Origin: Nemertoderma westbladi
Lineage: Eukaryota; Xenacoelomorpha; Nemertodermatida; Nemertodermatidae
DNA length: 64,000 nucleotides
NCBI GenBank assembly: GCA_032718475.1
Contig: JAUCBJ010001166.1
Location: forward strand, 86,254-150,253
Reading direction: 5' to 3'
Shown here: piece by piece, positions 43,899 to 55,549 of the stretch
Position numbering within the stretch: position 1 is the first letter of the stretch
Layout of the letters: every line of letters begins with the position of its first letter
Made by a program: the position numbers and the translations under genes
The notes under the pieces: model-generated
Database searches by the model: none
What the model saw: the letters and a program-made list of their open reading frames with translations, nothing else
Told to the model about the DNA's origin: nothing

Positions 43899-46800
43899 GG
43901 TATCTTAAGCTGTTGGATGCTCTCGTCCTCGTCCCAGTTATAAGGTTCTACTTGGGTAGTAGCGAGGTTCTTTATAGCCACCAGTTTTACTGACCTTATA
44001 CTTTGTGCTCCTAATTTATCCTGGGGGGTGAACAACGCACCTACATAGTAATCTGCCGTTATGGTAGATTTCCAAACCTGCATAATTCCGGACATATTCA
44101 ACTTAGTTTGGAATTTGGGTTGTCCAGCAAAGATGTCTTCGGCTAGTTCTTGATCGATGAATGTTCCTGTGCTGCCGGAGTCAAGGAGGGCGTTCACTAT
44201 GTAACTTTTGTTAGGACCGTGAACTCTTACCTGCACTACAGGAAATTCTCTGATTCCTACGTTGGAAGTTGGAGGTTTCCAAGATGGTTGTCTGTCAAAG
44301 GTAGTTGGGGGGAACTCATTGTCGGTGTCCTTTTCATGCGTAAGTGCTCGATACACTGCGGTATTTATTAGGTAACAGGATTCGTTGGCGTCGGAGAATT
44401 CGTCCGTATAGAATCCTTCCATCTCAGATTCTTGATCAGTGTCATTTACATCACTGAATTGGACATGTAGTTCGGGCTCACTTACCTGACTCGGGTTGTC
44501 TCGTTCGAACTCACTGTGTAACAAGATGTGATGTTTCGCGCCACACTTTGCACACTTTACGTCGGAGTAACAGGTTCGCCGTTGGTGTCCTTGTCTGAGG
44601 CAATTATAGCATAACCGCTTATCCCACATGACTTCACGTCTGTCTACCAGGGATTTCTTTAGGAATTCAGCACACACACTCAAACGGTGGGGCCCGTCGC
44701 ACAGCGCACATTTTGGTTTGATGTTACTCACTTTACCTTGGGTAACGTTATGCACTCTCGTTCTTTCTTCGGGCTTTCTTCCGTGAATTCTCTTAGGAGA
44801 CGTAGGAGGAGTTGTTGTTACCTGTTCTCTCCTGTCACTGGTTCGAGACTTATATTTACTTACGTCTTTATAGGTCTTGTTGTCATAGTAAGATTTTGCT
44901 GTGTCTTTCCCGCTGTCCTCTTCTTGAGAAGCTTGGCTTTCGCCGTCGTCAGTATAACACACTGGTGTTACCCTTCTCCTAGAAAAGGGTTTCTCACTTA
45001 CCTTATTTTCCGATGTTTTCTCTCTGGACTGCTTTATGAGTTGTAATTTTACTTCACTATCTAAGAAGGACATGAGATCAGCCATGGTAGGGCCTCGTCG
45101 TTGCTGCTCATTCATATACAACACTTTCTTGTCCCAGCGTGTACATACTCCACCCTTTGGTAAAGTAGAGACTACGGCTCCAATAACCATGGAACTCTGA
45201 TATTCATGAGACTTACCTAACCAATCCAATTGTCTACAGATCTCCTGAATCTCATCGGAAAACTCTATAATCCCGCTACTAAGGAACTTTCGGGGGGCTA
45301 CTAATTTTGCATACAAATACTTAGCTATATTATCCTTGTTACCATACCTGATGTTTAATGTATCCCAAACTTGTCTTAATCCATCTGGATGTCCAATAAA
45401 CTTTAACGCCATTAACTTGGGAGGTCCTTCCAAGCACTTGATGAGAAATCTAAGTTTCTCTCCGTTAGATAGTACAGAGTTCTGTATGCTATCTTTGTAA
45501 TATTCATTGAAAGGTAACCATTTCATCACATCTCCATTGAATTTGACGATTTCTTCCACTTTGACCGCTTGGCGGGCTTCTGTTCTAGCCATCTGACGCG
45601 TAAAGCTTTCTTGGGCCATCGTATTATTTAATATCGAATTATCGGTATATAAATTTCTCGGATTATTATCAGGTCTATAGGGAATATCATTAACAACAGG
45701 TTCATAATCACCCTTAATAGGGTTTGCTATAGGAGTTTCTACTTCACTAGCAGTATAGATGCGTGTAGGCTCCACACCTTGCGCATGTAATACTTCAGAC
45801 CTAACAGGTTGACACAATGTTACAGGGGGTATTGGTATACCCTTTTGTATATTGACTAAGTTGTCGCGTTCTAGCGCGATACTTTGCTGCACTTCTTGCA
45901 ATTCTACCCTACTTTCCCTTAATGTTCCCTTAAGTTGGTGGACAGTCTTCTGCATCTGTCCGAGCAGGAGATTCATCCCCCGCCGTCCCTCCTCTACCCA
46001 CTCGACCGCCGAAGCGGGAGTCGCCAACATTGTAGCGGGCAGACGCGGGACGACGGGAGACAAATCTTTGATTTCTCTCTCAGCGTCCAGGACAGGGATA
46101 TTCTCATGGACTGTTCTACCGGGTACAGGCAGTGTAGTACTGTGTAAAGGGAATTTAGAGTTAAGCTCTGAAAGTACAGGGTTCTCTAGCACAGAAGTGG
46201 CTTTGGGAACGACAGGCCCAATTATTTCAGGCTCATCAACTATAGTAGGGAGTCTTTTGACCTTAATAATTTGGTCCGTGGGTTCTGTACTACCTAAGTC
46301 TGTGCTAGCTGGTTGTCTTCTAACAGCTGGGGGCAAATCAGGCAATTTGTGACGGTGAGATGTTTTTCTACGCCTGCTTAGACGAGATCTATTTCCTCCG
46401 CCTTCAGGATCTGTAGTCTCGCCTTCCTCCGATGATGTGTATTCCTGGCGTCTGGGAGTAGATCGACTCATCATCTGCATTTGACTAGCAGTTAATTGTT
46501 TATTTATGTTGTCTTGCGTCTCTTGCAGATTTTCCAACTCCAGTTGGGTAGTCTCCTCAGACGCTCTCCGTTCTGCTTCTGCCACTGTCTTTGCTGCTGC
46601 TGCTTTCACTGCCGCTGCCGCTTTTGCCGCTTCTGCTTCTGCCATTGCCGCTGCTACTGCTGCTGCCTTTCGGTCCTCTATCTGTTTTTTCTTTATTTGT
46701 TCTTCTTGGACTCTAGCGAGGCGGAGTCGTTCATCAAATTTAGCTTGGTTCGCAGCTAACATTTCCGCATCGATTGCGTCCAACACAAGCTTGGTTCCTT

Positions 46801-47365
46801 CACTATTAGGGCGAAGTCCAGACAGTCGTCTCCTCAACTCTTTGTCTCCTAGGAATCGCTGATAGTCTGACAGATAGATGTCAATGGCGTCTCTAGTTCG
46901 CGGCTTCTCTGCTGTTGTTAATTCGCTTTCCACTTCGCTTTCCACTTGAGAAGAAGTGGTGTCGGTTGATTCTTCATAGGTTGGCCGCTCATCATAAACC
47001 GTATCCGCCATCTTCGCTCCGCGCTCGGGCGTCCGCTCAACAGTATCCGAACTACTGGAGCTATCGGGCCGCTGAGAACTAGGTTCTTGGCTAGGAGGTT
47101 GCTGCTGTTTGATAGCTGCTTCTTGATCCCGTTTGACTTGGGCCCGAGTGCTGATGATAGACCTACGCTGTTCTACTAGCCTAGGGTCTGACACTACTAC
47201 TGTAGGGATGGCCTTTCTTACAATAGTAGGTGACTTAGACTTGGATCTAGGATGTTCTATACTTTGATCTTGGTCACAGATCCTTTTAATACGCTGTCTA
47301 AGTCTAATACTCATTCTAACACTTTCTAAGAGACTATCTGACAGTGATTGGGTTGCGTCTGACAT
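43880..47365 (-). CDS. BEL/Pao-type Gag-protease, 1161 codons, no RT
   Basis: Long intact frame starting at the ATG at 47365 (MSDATQSLSD). The order is: basic and Ser-rich N-terminus; an Ala/Glu-rich helical segment around residues 200-290 (AAAVAAAMAEAEAAK); a Gag domain of the DUF1759 type around residues 590-720 (KFNGDVMKWLPFNEYY, LEGPPKLMALKFIGHPDG, WDTLNIRYGN); three zinc knuckles around 885-945 (CALCDGPHRLSVC, CYNCLRQGHQRRTC, CAKCGAKHHILLH); and an aspartic protease around residue 1060 (ALLDSGSTGTFID). This is the front half of BEL/Pao polyproteins. The frame ends at 43880 and no reverse transcriptase, RNase H or integrase follows. Either pol was deleted, or this is a gag-only or domesticated unit. 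No LTR pair was found around it. Confidence 0.85.
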   Translation of the reverse strand: MSDATQSLSDSLLESVRMSIRLRQRIKRICDQDQSIEHPRSKSKSPTIVRKAIPTVVVSDPRLVEQRRSIISTRAQVKRDQEAAIKQQQPPSQEPSSQRPDSSSSSDTVERTPERGAKMADTVYDERPTYEESTDTTSSQVESEVESELTTAEKPRTRDAIDIYLSDYQRFLGDKELRRRLSGLRPNSEGTKLVLDAIDAEMLAANQAKFDERLRLARVQEEQIKKKQIEDRKAAAVAAAMAEAEAAKAAAAVKAAAAKTVAEAERRASEETTQLELENLQETQDNINKQLTASQMQMMSRSTPRRQEYTSSEEGETTDPEGGGNRSRLSRRRKTSHRHKLPDLPPAVRRQPASTDLGSTEPTDQIIKVKRLPTIVDEPEIIGPVVPKATSVLENPVLSELNSKFPLHSTTLPVPGRTVHENIPVLDAEREIKDLSPVVPRLPATMLATPASAVEWVEEGRRGMNLLLGQMQKTVHQLKGTLRESRVELQEVQQSIALERDNLVNIQKGIPIPPVTLCQPVRSEVLHAQGVEPTRIYTASEVETPIANPIKGDYEPVVNDIPYRPDNNPRNLYTDNSILNNTMAQESFTRQMARTEARQAVKVEEIVKFNGDVMKWLPFNEYYKDSIQNSVLSNGEKLRFLIKCLEGPPKLMALKFIGHPDGLRQVWDTLNIRYGNKDNIAKYLYAKLVAPRKFLSSGIIEFSDEIQEICRQLDWLGKSHEYQSSMVIGAVVSTLPKGGVCTRWDKKVLYMNEQQRRGPTMADLMSFLDSEVKLQLIKQSREKTSENKVSEKPFSRRRVTPVCYTDDGESQASQEEDSGKDTAKSYYDNKTYKDVSKYKSRTSDRREQVTTTPPTSPKRIHGRKPEERTRVHNVTQGKVSNIKPKCALCDGPHRLSVCAEFLKKSLVDRREVMWDKRLCYNCLRQGHQRRTCYSDVKCAKCGAKHHILLHSEFERDNPSQVSEPELHVQFSDVNDTDQESEMEGFYTDEFSDANESCYLINTAVYRALTHEKDTDNEFPPTTFDRQPSWKPPTSNVGIREFPVVQVRVHGPNKSYIVNALLDSGSTGTFIDQELAEDIFAGQPKFQTKLNMSGIMQVWKSTITADYYVGALFTPQDKLGAQSIRSVKLVAIKNLATTQVEPYNWDEDESIQQLKIPRFQAG

Positions 47366-47504
47366 GTTTGTTTACACAGTTGAATGCCTACGGCTATAAA
47401 TACAGTTAAAGTAAGTCTAGTAATTCAGTATCACTGTTAGCCTAATAATTAATTACTGATACTGCTACTCAGTGTAGCGTGATATATATATAATATATTA
47501 GAAT

Positions 47505-47760
47505 ACCGGTATGCTTATAGTATATATATAAGTATTATTACAGACTAGATTTGTCACAGAGTACCGGTATATAATTTTAGCACAAATATATATAAATATA
47601 TAATAGGCCTATCGTGAATACCGGTATACAGCTGACACTTATAGTATATATAATAAGTATAATTATTACAGACTAGAATTAATTACAGAATACCGGTATG
47701 ATTTCAGCCTAAATTTATAGAATAAATATAATAAGCCTATTGTAAATACCGGTATGTCAA
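47505..47760. repeat. Two-copy tandem repeat, about 130 bp
   Basis: Two units share TATTACAGACTAGA, CACAGA.TACCGGTAT, ATAGGCCTAT or AAGCCTAT, and AATACCGGTAT. It lies 140 bp upstream of the Gag-protease start. Confidence 0.75.
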
Positions 47761-48734
47761 TTATTTTAAAATAATTGAATTTCTGAATGTTAGGGGTTAC
47801 TTGGTTACTTTACTTACTTTATTACCGTTATTTGAGCAGTAGTCCAACTGATATTAAGACCTAAGGATTGTATGACAGGCCTACTATTTTATTAATAGAT
47901 TTGGATTGATTTATGTTATATATACCCGTATGAGGGGTTTTTGTTACAATATTGAAATAGATGTTACTATTTCTGGGAAGTAATCACTACACAAAAGCTG
48001 TGCGCTCTCAGTGAAGTGCTACTTATTAGACACTAAAACAGATAATTCTACTTCCTAAGTTACTTGTCTACGAATTACTTACGATACGGGTGAGATTAAA
48101 TCTCTAATTAAACACAACAAAAATATTACGTACAAAATTTTAGGGTAATTTTACAGGGAACTACAAACCAGTCTAACAGAGTGTTAGATTTTCTGGTTAT
48201 TACAACGGACAGGATACTACGGTATTTGAAAATAATAAGTAGTAGTAAATACACTGTGTTGTCCAGATAGGAAAATACCACCGTCTGACAACCTATAGCC
48301 GTATCGCTATAGATACTACGTTATGTATCACGGAGTGTTCCTACCTAGAAGTTAATTACCGCGGTCTACCAGAACCAACGTGCCTATTAACCACTTTACA
48401 ACACAAATATACTGCCTACACTCTAATTACCTTCGGAAAGCACTGTACACTAAACCCTAAATTAGGTATGAGTACTTGTACAACAGATAATCAGTAGTTA
48501 AAAATACTTGAACAGCTAAAAGAACCACGGCATCTGCTGGAGTGACCGGTGCACAAGATCACCAGTCTTTACCTACGCCAAGCAGCCCGTGTAGTACTGG
48601 GGTTAATTTAACTATAACGGTATATATAACAAGCACAATTACTGTAGGAATAAACTTAGGGATATGAATGTTGCGAATAATCGCATAAACTCTGAATAAT
48701 AAATATTACGCTACCCGTACAGAATACTCAAACA

Positions 48735-49300
48735 AAATACAAACCAAACGCTGGCAGACCACCACCAAGCCTAAATAAACTACAGTATGTGCAGATTCCA
48801 AAATGGTTAGTTAGTATGCGTTCTAACACGGTAGTACGACTTATTCTTTAAGAGGGGATTGACCTTACAGCTCTGGCTGCCCCAACTTACTAACTGGCAC
48901 TTTATTAGACAAACTCTACACACGCAGCAATCTCTTCAGACCTAATAATAGCTAGACAACAATCCAGCCTACAAAATATCTGAGTAATAACTATTACGGT
49001 ACCTGAACAGACCACACAAACAAACACAGGCCAAAACGCTGGCAGAATACTGTCAAGCCTAAATAAACTACAGTATGTGCAGATTCCAAAATGGTTAGTT
49101 AGTATGCGTTCTAACACGGTAGTACGGCTTATTCTTTAAGAGGGGGTTGACCTTACAGCTCTGGCTGCCCCAACTTACTAACTGGCACTTTATCGGACAA
49201 ACTCCACACACGCCGCAATCTCTCCAGACCCAACAACAGTCAGACAACAGTCCAGCCTACAATTATCTGTACAATCTGAGCAGACTTACACGTCTTCAGC
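48735..49300. repeat. 288-bp direct tandem duplication
   Basis: CAGTATGTGCAGATTCC starts at 48783 and again at 49071. The following 180 bases (AAAATGGTTAGTTAGTATGC, GCTCTGGCTGCCCC, ACTGGCACTTTAT) are almost identical, and the preceding 50 bases (AACGCTGGCAGA, AAGCCTAAATAAACTA) are also shared. It is not coding in any convincing frame. Confidence 0.88.
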
Positions 49301-50739
49301 TCAATATTAACTTACATGTAAATAAAACCGACAGAAATAAGTAAAATCTCAATAAAAAACCAGGGCGGCCGTTCCCTGATTAAGTACTAAGACCTACCGG
49401 TATACAATAATCAAAATCGAATAATATTAATGTACTTATACTGGAAGTACCGGTTAGGATGGTTGGGCCTACGGACCTACAGCAGTACCGGTTCAGGTTT
49501 ACCGGTCGACCGGTACTTTCAACTTTATTGCTTACTGCAATAAAGAAAATAACTGTTATTGTACGCGCTTTTGAAGACCTTTAGCAGTTTAACCTGCTAA
49601 AATTTATATGTCTTTTGGTTTATAAATAGACTTTTAGTAAATGACAAGTATTTAATACCAATAAACACAACATTAGCCGAAGCCAGCCTAGTGCGCGTCC
49701 ATTCACCCGCTGGATATACCCGGGAGACTGGATTCGGATGGGGCTTAGATTTTATTATTGCAGTGAAGCCTACTGTATTATTCGATTGATCGTTAATAAA
49801 TAATTTCTGACTAATATTATTCACTTTCGGGAAATATTAACAGTTCCTTTAGGACGTGGCGCTCTATCTAGTTAAACAGAGCTATGACTTATACTAAATA
49901 CAACGGTAAGGCTTACGATTCACGTATAAGGCGCATTCTTTAGGAAATGCTTTGTTATCAGCCACAATCATGCACACTACCGGTACCGCACAATACTGCA
50001 CACTAATCTGCCGACCGTCAATGAATTTGATCACACATAAAGAGAACAGCAATTGACTCATGTAGTGCCTATCAAATAGCATTAGATTCACTACAAACCA
50101 CGATAACATAAGTCGCAATTGTTATATGTATCCCGTCTCTCTAACCTGTAGTGTATCAAGAAAATTGGGAAATTTGGGTTCTTTATAGATGTTCTCCAAA
50201 TAATAATATTCAACCAACTGATACAAATAATAACAACAGTAAATAGCATTAAGACGGTAGGTTAAGATATGATATGATTGTTTGGTTAGTTGATAATTAT
50301 GGCGATAACAGTTATACGTTCTATAATCTACGCCTACTAATGTTTTACTAAAAGTCTGAAACACCGAGTCATTCCAAAAGCCGATGTTCTTGGCCTAGAA
50401 GGAACAACACAACTATGACAAGAAAACAGTAAGACTGAACACTCCTAGCACGATCTGTAGAATATCTCCACATCGACAGTAAAAATCGCCCTGATTGGCT
50501 GTTAAGCTAAACAAAGAACCATGTGTCCAATGGCCGTTTCCATGCCAGCAACCAGCTGTTAGATGTCGTAATCTGAATCATCAAGGCTACACTGTGCTAG
50601 AGTATTTGACGCATTGCGGGTTTTGTGCCTTGCCATGTCTGCCAAAGCACACATATAGAAGAATGACTTTTATGTCCGTTAAAACACCTACAACGGTACT
50701 TTGCAGGCAAGGGGACTGATTATACCCGCAAAAGCTTTT
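49301..50739. other. Intergenic
   Basis: No gene recognised. ACCGGT words are frequent (for example 49385-49515). Small frames at 49597-50364 and 50495-50719 lack signatures. Confidence 0.45.
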
Positions 50740-51432
50740 ACAAAAACCTTACCGGTAGGAGATCGGTACCGGTATGTAAAACCATACCGGTAGGAGATAG
50801 GTATGTAAAACCTTACCGGTAGGAGATAGGTATGTAAAACCATACCGGTAGGAGATAGGTATGTAAAACCATACCGGTAGGAGATAGGTATGTAAAACCA
50901 TACCGGTAGGAGATAGGTATGTAAAACCTTACCGGTAGGAGATAGGTATGTAAAACCATACCGGTAGGAGATATGTATGTAAAACCTTACCGGTAGGAGA
51001 TAGGTATGTAAAACCTTACCGGTAGGATAGGTATGTAAAACCTTACTGGTAGGAGATAGGTATGTAAAACCTTACCGGTAGGATAGGTATGTAAAACCAT
51101 ACCGGTAGGAGATAGGTATGTAAAACCTTACCGGTAGGAGATAGGTATGTAAAACCTTACCGGTAGGATAGGTATGTAAAACCTTACTGGTAGGAGATAG
51201 TTATGTAAAACCTTACCGGTAGGATAGGTATGTAAAACCTTACCGGTAGGATAGGTATGTAAAACCATACCGGTAGGAGATAGGTATGTAAAACCTTACT
51301 GGTAGGAGATGGGTATGTAAAACCTTACCGGTAGGATAGGTATGTAAAACCTTACCGGTAGGATAGGTATGAAAAACCATACCGGTAGGAGATAGGTATG
51401 TAAAACCTTACCGGTAGGAGATAGGTATGTAA
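50740..51432 (+). repeat. 29-bp minisatellite, about 24 units
   Basis: Units contain ACCGGTAGGAGATAGGTATG followed by TAAAACC. They vary at A/T before TACCGG, and many have a 2-bp shorter form (GGTAGGATAGG). Confidence 0.96.
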
Positions 51433-52635
51433 ACCAACACAAAATAAGAAACCTAAGTAAGCCGAATCGATGCATGCAATCAGCCGGCGATAATCAGCTG
51501 ATTGGTCGGAAAATATGAAGTAGGGGCTAATTAAAATTGTAAGTAATTACCGGTAACTAATTAGCTGCAAATGCGAACTTTGAAATGTTTGTAATTATTA
51601 AAACACGAGACTTATAAAGTAAATTAACCAATAATATAAATATACGTAATTAACTATTAATTACATCTCAGTAATGTTATTATATTGAACGTCCATGCCA
51701 CGACCGTATTATTCTCCTTAGATAATTGTATTGTTGGCTGGACCTATGTCTTCTTATTATTATTATTATAACACAATTAAACACAGTAAAATCAAATTTA
51801 TAGTAATAGAAAAATATAACAAAAGCACGTGGAGAGAAGCACCCAGGCAGTAAAGCACATAAGGGGGCAACACAATGTGTAAATTAAATGTATTACCTAA
51901 ACAAATAGATTTGAAAAAGCACATCTTACCCTCTTAAAAAATATATCTTCATCTTCTTAAGAAACACCAATCGTTACCCATATAATAATAAAATATTATA
52001 AAGGTTATAAAACAAACCAATTTGTGGACGAATGATCAATGTATTATGACGAATAAAGTGGTCAAAAGTCAATACGTTTTCTACGAGCCGATTGGATGGA
52101 ACTGGAGACCTCTAGGCGGGGCCCTTCTCCGGGTAAAATCGACGCAAATAACAGCTGTTTACTCGCAAAAATAAATATTGACTTTAGTTTATTGTTTTGG
52201 TTAGAACAACGACCCAGCTCATTTCCCTTAATTAATAATTTCACATTGAGACGAGATATTAATTTTAATTTAATATGGTATTCATTAAAGGTAAGATAAG
52301 ATTATATAAGATTAATTAATTAATTATAAGATTAACTTGGGACAGATGGTTTGCAGAAGTTACTGACAGGTATCATCTTAGAAACCGCGTGAAAATACAC
52401 ACGCGTGAAAATTGTCCTTAACTTTTGCTCACTTTTAAACAATATTATAATTTTTTGGACGTACAAACGTGGATAAAAAATAGTGATGTTAAGTCTACAA
52501 ACTTGTTGTTCATTATATAGGCTTGCTATAACTGTATGGTACAGTAATATACCTTTTCAGGTGTGCTGCAAGTCGGTACCGGTACCCTATTTCAAGGCGT
52601 TATCTAACGAAACCGTGAACGGTACCTCAACTTAC
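51433..52635. other. Intergenic or intronic DNA downstream of RPL8 exon 2
   Basis: This is where further RPL8 exons would be expected, because the gene runs towards lower coordinates. I found none of the conserved downstream RPL8 motifs here and no other gene. Confidence 0.5.
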
Positions 52636-54128
52636 CTCGTTTCCCGCAGTAAAGGAACTGGCCGGTGTATAACCCCTCGGGGGCGATCATGGTCTCCTTG
52701 ATCTTACGATATTTGTAGGGATCTCGGAACTCCACGATAGCTAAGGGAGCACCGCGCCCAGGGTCGTGGATTATATCCTTTACCTAAGAAAACAATTGCA
52801 GATAATCATAGTTGATGGTGAATGCCTAGTGCGTTTGTGGCGCCTTTAACGCTAACACTAATCCTAACATGTAAACGTAACCTTAAGACATAATCTGATA
52901 AATTTAGCGGGATTTCCCACATTACTGCAGAATTGCTATAGGCCTAGGCATATAAGCCAGGCCCCTTAATGCCTACGCAATAATGTTGAATTATGGTCGA
53001 GTCTAGGCATGCTAGGCCTGCCAAAACCTAACCAGACAGCCAAAAGAGCAATCCAAAAAGCCAAATAGTACATAAATTTCCCACAAAACCACAAGATAAT
53101 ACGGGCATATCACACTAGAGGCGCCACTTTGTCACGGTTCTCGTGGGCCTCGCAGGTTACAAGAGTAGCTGCCCAAACCATAATTAAAGCAGTAATTTAA
53201 CGCTAACCCCGAGTCATGAGGCTCTAAACTAATAAATTTTGTGGAATTTCGGATTTTTTGCTATTGGCCCTTTGGGCAATTATGGGTTTCGCCTGACCAA
53301 CAAACCCTAACCTAAAAAACAAATCAACATCCCAGTCAGTCATTCTGTTGTTTCAAAAGTTTTTCAATTGTTCAAACCAATATAAACCACATTCTCATGA
53401 TGGCTACGCTCGCAATTTAATCCATAATCACATTCTGTATTTAAAAACAGTTAGTTGGCCTACTATAAATGTTAAAATATTATTGCTCGCTACGCTCGCA
53501 ATTTAATCACATCTGTATTTAAAAACAGTCGGTTGACCTACTAACATACTAATACTGTACTGTATTAATGTTTACATTTCTGCAAAACATCTTTGCTCGC
53601 TACGCTCGCCTTTCAGCCTTTTAATGTTAAAATACTGTAAGCCTGCTGTAGTGTAGTATCTGAGTATAAACTGATACTAAATGATTACAATATAGGCCTT
53701 AGAATATAATCCAGTCTGACAGTAATAATTGCAAAATTTCATGGTAAATGGCTGGCGCGCTTTTCTTTTTACCAGACAGCCAGAATCCGTGTGGTGCGCT
53801 TTTTGTCAATATTCCATAGGGCCTACAACACGCCTACAGCAGTACTGGTACTTAGCAGCTTATGCCGCCTACAGTCAGTATTAGTCTGTTAGTCTTACAC
53901 AATCTGACAGTCGTCAGTCACAGTTACCAGCTCACCTCTGCACCTCACTGACTGAATAGGCAGATAGGTACGGTACTGAATAAACTTTGAACTTACCACT
54001 CCCTTAATATAACCTCGACGTTCCGCAAAGTCAATTGCTCGTAGTTTAGCGGCGCCTTTCCGATGTTTTGTATGGGATTTGAATACACTTCCGCGACCTT
54101 TACGCTGAGCCCGAATTACTCGTCCCAT
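52636..54128 (-). CDS. RPL8: Ribosomal protein L8 (uL2), exons 1 and 2, partial
   Basis: Component of the large cytosolic ribosomal subunit near the peptidyl transferase centre. Exon 1 (53997-54128, ATG at 54128) encodes 44 residues starting [16 protein letters not shown] and ending [10 protein letters not shown], with a GTAAGT donor. Exon 2 (52636-52783), after an acceptor TTTCTTAG, begins [20 protein letters not shown] and ends [13 protein letters not shown] with a GTAAG donor. Both match the N-terminal 93 residues of the highly conserved animal protein (about 257 residues) with no internal stop, and the splice phases agree. The remaining two thirds (SH3-like barrel end and C-terminal domain) is not found downstream before the transposon-rich area, so the gene is disrupted, has a very large intron 2, or is misassembled. 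The presence of an intron argues against a processed pseudogene. Intron 1 (52784-53996) contains three copies of a CGCTACGCTCGC word but no visible snoRNA boxes. Confidence 0.93.
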
Positions 54129-54699
54129 GTCTTCTTATTTCAGTCTACCGGTACCGGAATCTATTCTGCTACCTACGGCAGTACGGCAATACTGCAAAAT
54201 CAGAATATGGCTGCAGTGTAAAGTAAAGTACAGAAGTAGGCCTATGAAGAATGAAGTACAGAAGTAAAGGTACCGGTAGCGGTAAGCCTGTGTTGGTACA
54301 GCTGTCCCTGCACCCAGTCCAGCAGTCAGGCTGTACAGTGACAGTACAGCAGTAGGCCTAGTACTGTAGTAGTCTGGTAGTACACACTGACACAACAGGC
54401 TGACAGGTAGGCCTACCTACAGGACACAGGAGTACAGCCAGACAGCTACTGCTGTCAGGCTGTACTGAGCATCAGACAGTCAGAGCAACAGTCTGACAGC
54501 CAGATATACCAATATGACAGTATGAAATAGGCCTACTGCTACTGCCAGACTGCTGTAGATGTACTGCAGTTTCAACGTGCACGTACAGCTGACAGACGTA
54601 GGGTACCCGTACCGGTGCAGCAGCGGTGCAATACAGCAATATGTATAGCAGGGTTTAAAGAACTTAGATCCTACAGGGCCTGACTTTGATGAATTTAGA

Positions 54700-55078
54700 T
54701 CTTTGCGAACTTAGGTCCTATGCGAACATAGATCCTAACTGGGTGAACTTAGATCCTATTTAGGTGAACTTAGATCCTAACTAGGTGAACTTAGATCCTA
54801 ACTAGGTGAACTTAGATCTTAAACTGGGTGAACTTAGATACTAATTAGGTGAACTTAGATTCTAACTAGGTAAACTTAGATCCTAACTAGTTGAACGTAG
54901 ATACTAACTAGGTAAACTTAGATCCTAACTAGGAGAACTTAGATCCTAACTAGGTGAACTTAGATCCTAACTAACTAGGTGAACTTAGATCCTAACTAGA
55001 TGAACTCTTAGATCCTTATTAGGTGAACTTAGATCCTAACTAGGTGAACTTAGATCCTAACTAGGTGAACTTAGATCT
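54700..55078 (+). repeat. 21-bp minisatellite
   Basis: About 17 units of GAACTTAGATCCTAACTAGG and variants. Scattered single units continue to 55165. Reverse-orientation words (GACCTAAGTTCG) appear at about 55247 and 55290. It lies upstream of the RPL8 start. Confidence 0.93.
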
Positions 55079-55549
55079 CTGCACTTTATGCTATTAAAAG
55101 CCTTTGGTAATCATCATGCTAGTCACGAAGCGAACTTAGATCCCACATTGAAAGCAAATCGAACTTAGAGAAGCAAACTTTGATCACGCGTGTACTGTGC
55201 TTTGGCCGCGTTCTATCGATACTCGAGTATATATAGTGTAAGGTAAGACCTAAGTTCGTATGGGACGGATCTATGTTATGTATTTCACCCACGACCTAAG
55301 TTCGTTTAGGATCTAAGGTGCTCTCTAGGATCTAAAAGCAGTAATGGTATAGGCCTAGGCTACTGGTCGGGGAAACTGGTAGTAGTAGTGAGTGTGGAAG
55401 AACTAAGAAGGCCTACATTGTAATCACTTTGTGTACAAGCCTTTCCGTGCAGGAATATTGATCCGTGAAAACCAATTACCTCACGGATCAAATTTCCTGT
55501 TTTCATACAGGAATTTTTGATATTACCACAACTACATTACTATAGGATC

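Noticed and set aside
50740-51432. Regular repeat array considered as CRISPR or as an origin iteron array
   Set aside because: No spacers and no replication or cas genes; it is a 29-bp minisatellite.
52784-53996. snoRNA in RPL8 intron 1
   Set aside because: Ribosomal protein introns often host snoRNAs, but no paired C (RTGATGA) and D (CTGA) boxes or H/ACA layout was seen on the minus strand.
52636-54128. RPL8 processed pseudogene
   Set aside because: A 1.2-kb intron with proper splice sites separates the two coding segments, and there are no stops.
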